Below are positions 46,201-55,400 of a stretch of DNA of 64,000 nt, in pieces. This DNA comes from Desulfuromonas sp. Lineage in GTDB: Bacteria; Desulfobacterota; Desulfuromonadia; Desulfuromonadales; BM103. Both the position numbers and the translations under genes were made by a program. The stretch spans positions 1 to 64,000 of the forward strand of contig VEPG01000010.1 of the NCBI GenBank assembly GCA_012026975.1. The letters run 5' to 3'. Every line of letters begins with the position of its first letter. Position 1 is the first letter of the stretch. The notes beneath the pieces are model-generated. The model was not told the DNA's origin. It worked only from the letters and a program-made list of their open reading frames with translations, and made no database searches.

Positions 46201-49148
46201 TAGACTTGGAAACAAGGGGTATTCGTCGCCGTCGTATATGCCTGCGCCAGCCCTGCGGTCTCCCAACCCGCGGCCCAGGTCGTAATCGTGCGACCGGTCG
46301 TGCCCGTGGTGCTGCGGGCCAGGTTGACAACTTCGATGGCCTGATCGCCGTCGTTGATGGTCAGCGCCGGATTGAATGGGCCGACCGTGGTATTGCCGGC
46401 ATTGCTGTTGTAGTTCTGCGTGCTCGTGAATGGTGTGGTCTGATTCACATTGCCGAACACCGCCGCGCCGACGTAGGTGTAGAGTGCGGTGCCGCCGGTA
46501 ATGGTCACGTTCAGGTTGTCGTCCGGCACGGCCTGGGCGGCCTGGATTCCCGCCTCATCCAGATAGTAGAGATAGGAATGATTCCAGGTGGCGGTCGAAC
46601 TGCCGTCGCCCGCGGCGAGGGTCAAGGCTTGCCCACCATAGGTAACGGATACGGTTTGATTTCCGACAGCCGTCCGCGTCGAAGCGATGGCAACGACCAG
46701 CAGACGCTGGCTGCCGGCGCCCACCGCATAGGCGGCATTGATGGTGCCGGCAGGATAGCCCGCCTGGTTATACTGCTGCGCCCAGGCATTCACCGTCCCG
46801 ATCGTTGCCGGCCCGGTCCCGGTCACACGGTACTGCAGGTTGTTCAGGTCGGTCGCCGTGACAAAGGTGGAACCGTTGAAGTTGCCGCCGGTCGCGGTCG
46901 TGCCGGTGAACGTAAGGGAGGAGAGCACCGACTCGGTGCACAGCGTGAGCTGGTTGCCGGTTGCCGGGGTCTCGCGGTAGTTGGTCCCCTGGTTATCACC
47001 GGCTGTATCGACGGTTCCCTTGTATTCGTAAACCGCGACATGATAGGTCGTGCCCTTAGTCAGACCAGTCACGGAGGTGCTGGTGCCAGTGCCCTTGTAG
47101 ATCACATAGTTGCCGGTGCCTATCTGTGCGCCGCTGCCGAAAACAGTATTTGCCGTGTAGGTGGTATAGGTGCCGTCGGCAGGATCGGCATCGACAGCCG
47201 ACACAGCTTTCATCAGAACGATGACGCCATCACCCGCGGTGCCGCGCGTCCAATTGACAGTCATGCCGGTCGAGGTGACGTTGGTGAAATTGACACCCGA
47301 CGCCTGAGCTGACGGTTCGGTGTAAAAAGAGCCGTCCGGCGAATATGCCGTGCCGACGGAGTTAGTCGCATAACCGCGATAGTAGATTTTGGTGCCGGCT
47401 GTCAGTCCTGTCCGCGCCTGTGTGAATACCCCGGTGGTCGTTCCCCCTGCAGCGACCTGATTGCCGGTCGGGTTCGCAGCCGTTCCCCAGACGGTGCCCC
47501 GAGCGGTCAGGGTCGCGCCGCCGTTGCTGGTAATGTTTGCACCCAAGGTTGCCGTGGTCGCTTCAAGCAGGGTGGCTGTTGGTGTAGTCAGAGTTGGCAG
47601 CCCTGGCGGAGTCTGGTTGCCAGTGGCCGGTGCCTCACGGTAGTTGGTTCCCTGATCGAATCCACTGGTGTCAAGTGCACCCTTGTATTCATAGACCGCC
47701 ACATAATAGGTGGTCCCAGAAGTCAGACCCGTCACCGCGACACTGGTCCCTGCTCCTTTAAAAACCACATAGTTGCCAGTGCCAATCTGGGTGCCGCTGC
47801 CAAAGGCCGCATTGGCTGTATAGGTGCTATACGTACCATCAAGCGGATCGGAGTCGACCGCCGAGGCTGCCTTCATCAGGACGATGACGCCATCGCCGGC
47901 CGTGCCACGCGTCCAGTTGACGGTCATTCCAGTGCTTGTAACTGATGTGAAGTTGACACCTGAAGCTTGAGCAGATGGTTCGGTGTAGAAGGAACCGTTC
48001 GGAGAATACGCCGTACCGATGGAATTGGTCGCATAGCCGCGGTAGTAGATCCTGGTTCCAGCAGTCAGTCCTGTTCGGGCCTGGGTGAACACTCCGGTGG
48101 TTGTGCTCCCTTCGGCAACCTGGTTGCCCGTCGGGTTCGTCGCCGTTCCCCAGACGGTACCTCGAGCGGTGATCGCAACTCCGCCATCGCCGGTTACTTC
48201 AGCACCTAGGGTTGCGGTAGTCGCCTCCAGAAGAGTTGCTGTCGGGTTGGCCAGGGTTGGGGCCGTCGCGGGCCGAATCGCCAAGGTTCCTGCTGCCCAC
48301 GAATCGCTGTTCGACGTTGTGCCTGTCCATGTTGCAGGGTCTAATGCACCGCTAGTCCACGCAATTGATGCAATACTCGCAATGGCTGACATCGTGGTGC
48401 CGGCACCTGGAACAGAAACCGGATTTCCATAACCCGATGGCGGGGTAAAAGCCGTCGGCGAAGCAGGACCTGTTCCGAGACCAACGGTCAGGACATAAGC
48501 ACCCGCTGTTACCGGCGTGATACTCGGGCTGTCCGGTAACGCCACGCCTGCGTTGTTGGCAGCAACAGCACTCGTTGGGGCAACATCCATCGGCGTTGCC
48601 TGGTTGGCTCCACGCCAGACATGAATAGCCGTCGCGCCACCGTTTGCAGCGTTACCGAAACCGCTTACGGTAACGGATGTGTCTGGCGTGCTCCCCATGA
48701 TCTTCCAGTTGACACTGAGGTTGGCATCTCTGGTGTCACTAGCGTATAGGTTAAGAACTTCCGTATAGCCCGCTGTTGTAACTCCGGGAGTGCCATCTGC
48801 ACCACTTGCCCAACCGGTGACCACAATGACCAGATCGCCTGCAGCAGGAGATGTTGCAAGACCTCCCGTCAAAGTGCCATTCAGGGAAACGTTATACGTT
48901 GCGCCGGTGCCATTACCGGATGTTCCACCGACATATTGAAGAGCCGCTTGCGCTGCAGACAACAAACCGACCGCGTTGAAAACAACTGCAAGCAGCACGA
49001 TCAAAGCTACGCGCAAAAATTTTCTCATCCCTCTCCCCTCCCCACCCCGACGCGGCACCGCGTCATCGTGACGTGCCGACCTGGTGACAGCATGACTGCT
49101 GCCGACATGTCCGTTGTTCATCATCTTTTCGCTGTGCCGTTCGTTCAT
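40227..49148 (-). CDS. Giant exported multihaem cytochrome c with FN3-like N-terminal half
   Basis: This is a 2973-residue protein. A signal peptide lies at about residues 41-68 (MRKFLRVALIVLLAVVFNAVG...AQA). Residues to about 1840 are beta-rich adhesin/fibronectin-III-like domains, with a near-duplicate block of about 215 residues at roughly 303-519 and 519-729. The last third (from about 1845) carries some 18 haem motifs: by my count 14 CXXCH, 3 CX3CH and 1 CX4CH, beginning CGTCH and ending CSKCH. CX4CH with CXXCH is typical of Geobacter outer-surface cytochromes. ATG 49148 has AGGAG 8 bases upstream; ATG 49028 also has a good site and a standard signal peptide. It is probably a cell-surface electron-transfer or adhesion protein. 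A GEMM riboswitch precedes it. Confidence 0.9.
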   Translation of the reverse strand: MNERHSEKMMNNGHVGSSHAVTRSARHDDAVPRRGGEGRGMRKFLRVALIVLLAVVFNAVGLLSAAQAALQYVGGTSGNGTGATYNVSLNGTLTGGLATSPAAGDLVIVVTGWASGADGTPGVTTAGYTEVLNLYASDTRDANLSVNWKIMGSTPDTSVTVSGFGNAANGGATAIHVWRGANQATPMDVAPTSAVAANNAGVALPDSPSITPVTAGAYVLTVGLGTGPASPTAFTPPSGYGNPVSVPGAGTTMSAIASIASIAWTSGALDPATWTGTTSNSDSWAAGTLAIRPATAPTLANPTATLLEATTATLGAEVTGDGGVAITARGTVWGTATNPTGNQVAEGSTTTGVFTQARTGLTAGTRIYYRGYATNSIGTAYSPNGSFYTEPSAQASGVNFTSVTSTGMTVNWTRGTAGDGVIVLMKAASAVDSDPLDGTYSTYTANAAFGSGTQIGTGNYVVFKGAGTSVAVTGLTSGTTYYVAVYEYKGALDTSGFDQGTNYREAPATGNQTPPGLPTLTTPTATLLEATTATLGANITSNGGATLTARGTVWGTAANPTGNQVAAGGTTTGVFTQARTGLTAGTKIYYRGYATNSVGTAYSPDGSFYTEPSAQASGVNFTNVTSTGMTVNWTRGTAGDGVIVLMKAVSAVDADPADGTYTTYTANTVFGSGAQIGTGNYVIYKGTGTSTSVTGLTKGTTYHVAVYEYKGTVDTAGDNQGTNYRETPATGNQLTLCTESVLSSLTFTGTTATGGNFNGSTFVTATDLNNLQYRVTGTGPATIGTVNAWAQQYNQAGYPAGTINAAYAVGAGSQRLLVVAIASTRTAVGNQTVSVTYGGQALTLAAGDGSSTATWNHSYLYYLDEAGIQAAQAVPDDNLNVTITGGTALYTYVGAAVFGNVNQTTPFTSTQNYNSNAGNTTVGPFNPALTINDGDQAIEVVNLARSTTGTTGRTITTWAAGWETAGLAQAYTTATNTPCFQVYIRNRNVTTAASDGSQHTASNTAFDSMTAMSLKPATVETVLIDWNADPQEAAAVLTNGSSYKLYARGTDTECGLTTYYVGGTTAPGNGQDFTWYTCYDADPSTITIPTGQTAYGTPYNAGNLKTTTGDVGTFEYKVTRTAAPAGPTTTTLYLQGDTTTNLGTDGTANLPTIQSTGTTIPYRGTTSTGATTATSWRPSTLAAGAKVLIRGYSPVYTYTSTLSSISANAALRSTATGDVFTMHLYDYDPATGTKTQIATSNTVTNISNAATTAAVFNTYTLVNGGKVQANHRLMYEIAATTFAGGTTCRVYYGGTTTTTGSWVAVTSTPDPTVTICTNWTATAAIPATAAGGSLCGDYVNLGTYTLEVRGTDPDCGAAITTTPTAFTWNACSETKTLTAPSPAAPITGPVTVTAGGTATGIQVSWSIDGGTNWSAWVANGSTFTPPPCASGSVIFRAQGSGDCATITVQSGAVAYNTNDADLATLTTTPSGTVTGLVVVRAQVGVESAPSTMTNMSVNITGAGACNVSNGVMTWNAGSSRWEYSWDTSACGTGPALSGVTLTTSGNDPDCGNYVTSAATSVTIDNTCIDNTSTVTWTVPGAPITVATAITATGTVGVTAIEVSFDDGGTWQTNGATFTPKVDQLGTAIFRFRALNVCGKRIYGGTVVEGATAPGKAYNVPFDGRLNRIRPLQITAQAFGKTSITVSMNYCSDKNDNAQTTVRYKLTSAPDLPANWTTVGPVIDGQAGDADGLRNQTVQFMLTSLTTDTSYDIEVTVTETAPDVVDWTTIQLSQATAPPWKKTVQLTSWVDSNLMHNALRFACSKIGYASEAACVGAGGTWDLNGKWPGGWGLPNASYPGAQYDAFECGTCHAKNSSNVKRVITAVTAKADTLPGSTVALQDVREGTAEFGDDSDSHTTSNRVCEVCHSQTTYHRQNSSTLTNKLHNNKTDCIRCHEHNVGFRASCDNCHGTPPVSAAGLATQPATTGSTVWGEHQRHAVDLGYDCNTCHNGWDGPNQMPKNGNLNIGFKVSVNPQFTGAVKQILGGTYEGRTTGGGYTGDTSTTPATVVNTASGDMTCAVYCHGYARPVWNPASTQPCGSCHGGIGTGVGYRAGAPTGLTVGGVTSRDLAGLTTGFQVGKHANHLDDSVYQTGDPCALCHDGFNYNDTTHVNGTVNVKLRQAAKLSSPGTTGGAGLGSSYNANRTCTTECHGATSWDSAAILNCTQSCHNYPPVGVTAGYSTYSSGVIKPVNHTTPNGLQYLKDNHGQCLYCHGWNDNGSGALPITGMTAAQLTAMNGDPAEAPNFTTYSSPGNTIGQHMDGTITLNDDGDANLANDADYDPTTGGCDNAVCHGNDTAHQFTIPGGINSPLKAADIGPGDCGACHTTGVGGATIVTSTSPHTTVTKNGTFTGCGSCHSGHYIKAGGVNIPNNATVGINYVGTQHGGIKLGGPGTHASIATKTTEAEICWGCHDAMGTANVKKATITFTATTIVDSGAGLGVFTVGKPLKVMGSSVVANNKWVTPTAVAAGTLTFPAATFTADATAGEMITLQDFVSEWGKNSYQAGAAAASQYQYDYGSLSTSNWTTATWTSGQAKFGYKTSKIQSTHAANSAGASTVTGTAYAYKESPDNVALIRCSYCHDVHDAVGPNGPPYLRGTWWGNPYEEDGAPQAATAYSVTAPFGAVPRGNGANQTYIGGFFIDINNVRPGTAGAAANGTASANPTATGGTGTGGAWTLADSAGLCTLCHGNNPSTMNWNTTETNMWFSANGHANAVIGGTGNVPAGTAANIFDLRGGTLSTTGATNTPAMHYWGGTATTGVAPGDVGTYGFRNGGNSGYNYTPSLSSVSENNEITTPGTNRWGTITIDAATINSQYHKFSCSKCHNPHASRLPKLMITNCLDTKHNTWDDSYQLNASNGAINTNRSISNWSTAQNCHRVGGIIPANRLIPGDSTTGGPTGNGLYAEPVDTGAVEATKGTGTNYSNRGWNTVTPW

Positions 49149-49212
49149 GACGCTGACTCCTGGTAAAGCAGTTGAATAGTTATCTTAAAGATTAAAATCG
49201 CAGAACCTATCG

Positions 49213-49238
49213 ATTAAACATAACTATTAAACATAACT
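49213..49238. repeat. Two tandem 13-bp repeats in the leader of the giant cytochrome
   Basis: ATTAAACATAACT occurs twice without a gap (49213-49225 and 49226-49238). On the minus strand this is AGTTATGTTTAAT repeated, between the riboswitch and the start codon, a possible protein-binding or expression-platform element. Confidence 0.7.
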
Positions 49239-49320
49239 GTTCGTATTTTTCTAATGCACACCATACATGAAAGCCACAGTTCCCATTGCACTGATCAGCC
49301 GTTAATTCCTAAGGATCGCT

Positions 49321-49395
49321 TGTTAGCAACCCGGCTGTCCGCGTGGGACCCGTGGCTTTGCGTCCCCGGGTTGCCCCGGGTTTGCCCGAATTATT
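49321..49395 (-). promoter_or_regulatory. Cyclic-di-GMP (GEMM-I) riboswitch aptamer
   Basis: On the minus strand the conserved GEMM-I elements appear in order. GGGCAAACC is followed by a perfect P1b stem CCCGGG capped by GNRA tetraloop GCAA. Then comes GGACGCAAAGCCACGGGTC, a short loop (CCACGC), and GGACAGCCGGGTTGC. The position that distinguishes c-di-GMP from cGAMP binders looks like G, so c-di-GMP is the expected ligand; this assignment is from memory of the family alignment. It lies about 170 bases upstream of the giant cytochrome start. No clear terminator-type expression platform is visible, so control may act on translation or on RNA stability. Confidence 0.88.
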
Positions 49396-49416
49396 CATGT
49401 GTGAATTTGCTGCAGC

Positions 49417-49451
49417 CATGACAACCCGGCCATTTCGGCCGGGTTGTCATG
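49417..49451. terminator. Strong hairpin between the two giant cytochrome genes
   Basis: Perfect 15-bp arms (CATGACAACCCGGCC and its complement) flank ATTTC. It begins 12 bases after the stop of the 59-haem gene and lies just upstream of the riboswitch. No T-run follows on the minus strand, so it may be leaky and allow read-through into the riboswitch. Confidence 0.6.
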
Positions 49452-49462
49452 CATCCCCTTAA

Positions 49463-52400
49463 TTACTTCGGCAGACTGGTGTGGCAACCCATGCAGTTCG
49501 GCGCATAGGTGGCCGGGTTGATGTTCCCCGCCGAATTCCAGATCGCCGGCTGATTATTGTGGCAAGCAACATTACTGCAGTTGCCACCGGCGAAGTTCGG
49601 CGTGGCGAACGCCGCCTGGCCCTTGTCGTGGCTGGCCGCCGCCTTGTAGCCAGTGATGCGGTTCCAGACCGCCGACAGGATGGTGGTGCCGTCATTGGCA
49701 TCCGCCAGGTTGTCGCGCAGCTGGGCCTTTGACTTGAAGGCGGTCATGTCGACGAAGCTGACCTCGGCGGTGGCGGTGCCGTCGTCAAGGTGTTTCGACT
49801 TGTCGGCCACGGCCATAATCACTTCCGCGGCACCACTGTGGCAGCTGTTGCACTCGGTGCCGAACTTGTTGCGCGCCGAGGTCACGGTGCCGCTGTGGCA
49901 GACGTTGCAGCTGATGGTCGAGCTGTTGGTGGCATCACCGTGCGACTTGGTTGCCGTCGCCGTGGACAGCTTGCCGGTGGCGCCGGAGTAGATATCCTCG
50001 GCATGGATGCCGACCGCGTGGGCGCGGTGCGCGTTGGTGGTCGGGCTGTTGCCGTGGCAGTTGTTGCACGGATCGCTGTCGTCGCTGGCACCCCAGTTGG
50101 TGGCGGCCCAGTAGGCCGTGCGGATCGCATCGTTGCCCACGCCGGCACCCTTGCCGTTGTTATGGCAGGCGTTGTTGACGCAGCTGTCGGTGCCGGCAAC
50201 GTAGTTCACCGTGGCAGCGACGTTGATGGTCGGAGCGGCCCAGCTCGCCGAGCTGAGATGGTTTGCCAGGGTGTTGCCATGGCATTTGGCGCAGGTGAAG
50301 CGATACTCGCCGGCGGTAGAGCTATTGGCAGCCGCAGCGGTGTAGGACGTGGCACCGGCCGTCCCAATGTGGGCGTCGTGCGCGGCGGTTGCCGCGGGCG
50401 CCGCGTCGAAGTGGCAGATCGAACAATTGTCCGCCGCCGAGGGGGTGCGATTCCAGAGCGGCGTCACCTTGGCCGTACCATTGCCGTCCTGGTGACAGAT
50501 GTTGGTGGTGCAGGTACCGGGGCTGGCCGCCTGGGTGACGCCCAGGTTGGTACCGTTGTAGCCCATGGTGCCGAGAACGTTGATGCTGGCGTTCATGTGA
50601 TCAACATTTGACGTCGAACCGTTGTATGGATGGCACTTGGAGCACGCCATGCCGCCAGCGCTGATCATGACGCCATCGGCGACGAAATGCGGCTGATGAC
50701 CCTGGGCATTGTTCAGATGACAGAAGCTGCACTGGCTGTTGGTCGTGGTCCCCCAGGTATAGACACCGCTGGCCGGGGCGCCGTTGCGGCCGTTGTTGTG
50801 GCAGGCGTTGGTGCCGCACGAGCCCTTGACGGTCGGATAAGTGCCGGTATAGGCGAGCGTTACGCTGCCGCTCACGTTGAAGGTGCCGTTGATGTGGTTG
50901 CTGGCCGGCTTGGTGTTACCCGTCCAGCTGGTGGCCGCGTCATGGCAATAGGCGCAGCTGTTGTCCAAGCCGTAGATGCTGCCGCTGAGGTGCGCGGCGT
51001 GGGTCTGCTCGGCCGGGGCGTTGATATGGCACATGCTGCAGACGCTGGTGCTCGCGCCGTACCAGCTGTAGCCGGCCGGGGTGGTCATGTTGTTGTGGCA
51101 GTCGACGGTGGCGCAGGTCCCCTTGTTGGTGTCGCCGGCGGCATCCCAGGCACCGTTGTCGGCCGAACCGTCCCACAGTTTCTTCATGCTGGTGACGTTG
51201 CCCACCGAGTTCAGGTGGTTGATCGTGCCGGCGGGAGCCGGGTGACAGTATTCGCAGATGGCTCGCTGCTGGGCATCGTCGCCCGGCAGGGTGACGCCGA
51301 GCTTGGCCGCCACGATTTCCATATGCTTCTGGTGACGACCGGCACGGTCCGGAGTTGCACCGCCATCCGGCCAGTAGCTGTTGGTGCCGTTGCCGTGACA
51401 GCTGAAGCAGCTGCTGGGGAAGTCACCATAGGCAATCGTCCAGTTGGAGTCGGACATGGTGTGGTTGTAGTTCGACGCGCCGGAGTCGGTCAGGGAGCCG
51501 GTATGGCAGGCCGACAGGCAGCCGAAGTTGGTTTCGTCATACTGGGCACCGGCCGCGGTTCCATGAGCCGCATCCGGGCCGTTCATGTTGATCTTGCCGT
51601 CGCCGTGGCCGAACGGAGTCGGTGATCCCCCGCCCCAGGCTTCTTCGTATTGGTCACTGCCGTAACCGTGGCAGGTCTTGCAGTTGGCGTGCTGAGAGAG
51701 CATCTCGATATCGGTATCGGCATCCGGGCTGTCTTGATGGCCCGGCGCCATGCCGGCATTCCAGGCGTTGTCGACAGTGGTGCCGTCGGTCTTGTTGATG
51801 CCGTCGCCGTGGCAGTTGTCGCAAACCGCGGCGCCCGGGTTGTCGGTGGCGAGAGGTTTGGCATCGACCACGCCGAGCCACTTGCGCGACCACTTGCCGT
51901 TGCCGCTGTTGGCCACGGCGTCGAGATGGCACTTGGCGGCGCACCCGGCGGCACTGTAGCTGTTGATGTTGGCGTTCCAGGTATAGGTGATTCCGCCGGC
52001 GCCAAAAGCCGTCGGGCCGACGGTATTGATGTGCTGGCTAGTAACCGCGGTGCTGTGGCACGAAGTACAGGTCGCGGTCCCCGGCGCGGCTTCAATCGCA
52101 GTGGCCAGGAACTGGACATCGTGGGCCATGGCGGTAGCCGCCGTATGCAGGCCGCTGGTCGGAGCCAGATTGGCCTTCAGACCGGCCTTAGCATTGGTAT
52201 GGCAGTCGACGCAGCCGAGCAGGTTGGCCGCCGTCCAGGTGGCGTCGTTGCCGCCGCCGGCCGCGTTGTCCACGCCGTTGAGGGTGTGACAGGTGTTGGT
52301 GCAGTTCCCGGCCGCATAGGCGGAAACCTTGTTGCCGTCGACTTCGACAATGTTGTTCAGCAGGCTGTGGGTCACTGTATTGGTGCTGTGGCAATCGACG

Positions 52401-55400
52401 CAGCCAGCCGCGATGTAGCCGCCGCCGTGATCGGCGTGCTTGCCGGTTGCCGGCGGGAGGCCGCGGGTCAGCAGGGCGCCGCCGGCGCCGGCCCAGGTCT
52501 TGCCGCTGACGTGGCAGTCCTCGCAGCCAAGCTTGTTGGCGCTGGTCCACGACGGGTTGTCGGCTGCGGCGCCGACATTGTTGTCGAGCCCGTCGAGGGT
52601 ATGGCAGGCGTTGGTGCAGGTCGGCGCGCTGGCGACGGTGGCGTTGCCGCCGAGGTCAACCGTGCCGAAGACGTGAGTGGTTACGGCCTTGGTATGGCAG
52701 TCGTCGCAGTTACCCGGCACGTAGGTGTTGCTGCCGAGGTGGACGGCATGCTTGTTGGTGGTCGGCGTCGCCGCGCTGTCGCTGCCGTGGCAGGTGCCGC
52801 AGGCGCCGTCGCCGTTGTTAAGACCGGCGATGCGTGCGTCGGTGTTGAACCAGTTCGGCGCATTGGCCGGCTTGCCGCCGGTAAAGTTGCCGTGGCATTC
52901 GAGGTTGGCGCAGGTGGAGAATTCAGCAGCGACCGCACCGGCGGCGTTGTACTTCGGACCGAGCTTGGTCCCGGCGGTGGTGGCCGCATCGATCGACAGG
53001 GTCGTCTCAAGCGGAGCCGCGGCCGTGCTGAAGTCGATCACGCCGTTCTGGTGGGCGGCATCGATCGTCGACGGATGACACTGTGTACAATCCATGTTGC
53101 GGCCGTTGGCGGCCGTTTCGCCCATGTGCTTGTCGTGGGCATCCGGCAGGGTTCCCAACGTGTATGTGCCGGTGTAGACGTGGCAGTAGTTGCAGTTGGC
53201 CGAAGCCTGGTCGCCGGCGGTGTACCAGTCGGCCGCGACCGTGGCCGTGGTGTAATGGCAGTCGACGTTGGAGCAGCTGACGTTGCCACCGCTCTGGGTG
53301 ACGGACGAGGTCTGGACGTTGGTCGCGCCAAGGATGTTCTTGAACTTGCTGGTGGTTCCATTCATCAAGTCGGCCGGCGAGGCCGCCTGGTCACCCGAGT
53401 GGCCGCCACTCGGGTGGCAATAGCCGCAGGTGGCGTTTTTCTGTGCCATGGTGGCACCGACGCCGGCAATCTTGGTGATGTGGATGTCGTGAGAACCAAG
53501 ACGGTTCGGCCAGGCGGTACCGTGCTGGGCGGTGCTGTCGGGCCAGTAGTTGCCGGCAGCGGTGTTGCCGTGGCAGTCGGTGCAACCTGCCGCGAACGAT
53601 TCCGGCGTCGATTCGTGCCTGTGGCACTGGGTGCAGACCGAACCCGGATTGTGGCTGGCATCGGCGGTCACGCCGTTGGCCGTGCGGTTGAAATAGCTGA
53701 CCTCGGTCGGGTCGTGACAGACCTGGCAGACACCGGTGTTGTCCGCCTCCCAGTAACTGGCGCGGGCGGCCTTGTCGGTAAAGTTGTTGACCGTGCGGCT
53801 GGCGATGGTGCCGAGCAGCATGACGTCGGTGTTGGTCCCCATTCCATCGCCGTGCGGCTCGTGACAGGTGGCGCAGGCGAGAGCGTCATTGCTGGTGCCA
53901 CCGGCCGTCCTGGTGTTGGCATAATGCGAATTGATCGCATGGCAACTCTTGCAGAAGGCATCGTTGGCCGTCGCACCGCCGGTGAGCATGTTGCTGTCGG
54001 TCACGCCGTCGATGTGATCGGCGGTCAGCGTATGGCAGCCAAGGCAGTTCGGCGAACCGGCGGGGAGAGTCGGGTCACCATGACCGCCGCCGCTGACGTA
54101 GAAACTGTTTTTGGCCGGGGCGGTGCGGGCATTGATAACCGCCAGCACGCCGACATGGCAGGTGCCACAGTCGACGGAAGCCACGCTGGTCCAGATCGGC
54201 TCGCGGTCGTTGCCGGTGGTCTGACCGGCGGTGGCACCGTGGCAGGCGTTGCATACCGCCATGGCGGGCTTGTCGATCACGCGGTTGACGTGCGCGGCGT
54301 GGGTACCGGTCGAGGCGTTGGCACCATGGCACGTATCGCAGCCGATGCCGGCATTCAGGTGCTTGTCATGGGCATCGAGCAGACCGGTTCCGGCCGCAAC
54401 GGCATGGCAGTCGCCGCAGTCGCCGGTGGTCGCGTCATCCCAGTCGGGAGCCTGCTTGACCGCGCCTTTGCCGTTGCTGTGGCAGTAGGTCGTACAGGTC
54501 CCGTCGGTGTTGCCATAGGAACCGGCGCCGAGGGCACCACCCGCGGCGGCGCCGTTCAGGTCGAAAGCATTATCGAAGAAGACATCGGCCTGACCGTCGA
54601 CATGGTCGCCGCCGGCCGCCACCAACGCGGTGTTGCCGGTTGCCGTCTGGCTGTGGCAGACGTTGCAGGCATAGTTTTTGTTGAGGTGCGCGATATGCGT
54701 GGCCGAGTTATCGCGCTGGGCGGGGGCCATGGTGGCTGCGGTATTGCCGTGACAAACGTCGCAGGTCGCGATGTCGCCGGCACCCGTCGCCCAGACCGGC
54801 GCGGTTGCGGAGTACTTCTTGGCACCATTGCTGCGCGGACCGCCGTTGGAATGGCAATAGGTTGTGGAACAGCTGCCGTTGCCGGTCGCCGTGTAGGCCG
54901 GCGTAGACGTATCGGTCCAGGCGATGGTGCCGCTGCCGCTGAAGGTCACGTTCTGGAAGTTGCCGTCCTTGTGGGGAGCGGTTTCGACGTCGACCACGGT
55001 GTAATGGCACTGGTTACAGGCAAAGGAGTAGTCAGTGCCGCCGTTGGTGTGGCGCTTGTGCGGCGTCTGCGATTCATCTTTGAATTTGCCGCTGGTCGAG
55101 TAGTTATAAATGGGTGCGGTCGTGGTGACTGCGTAGCCGGTCGTCCCGCCCGCCGTATTGGTCGTCGGTGCATAGCCGTGGCAGCCGTTGCAGGTCTTGG
55201 TGAAGCTGCCGGTTTGGTGGCTGTGGCAGCCGACGCAATCCGCGGAAGTCGCCGATGCCACGTTGTGCTGGGTCACCGTCGCGGGGATATTATGGCACCC
55301 CTGGCAGTAGCCGGTACCGGAAGCGTTTTTCCATTCGGCCGTGGTCGTCGTGTAAGCCAGGGGATCGGAGTCGCCGGCGGCACCATCTTTGGGCACCCAG

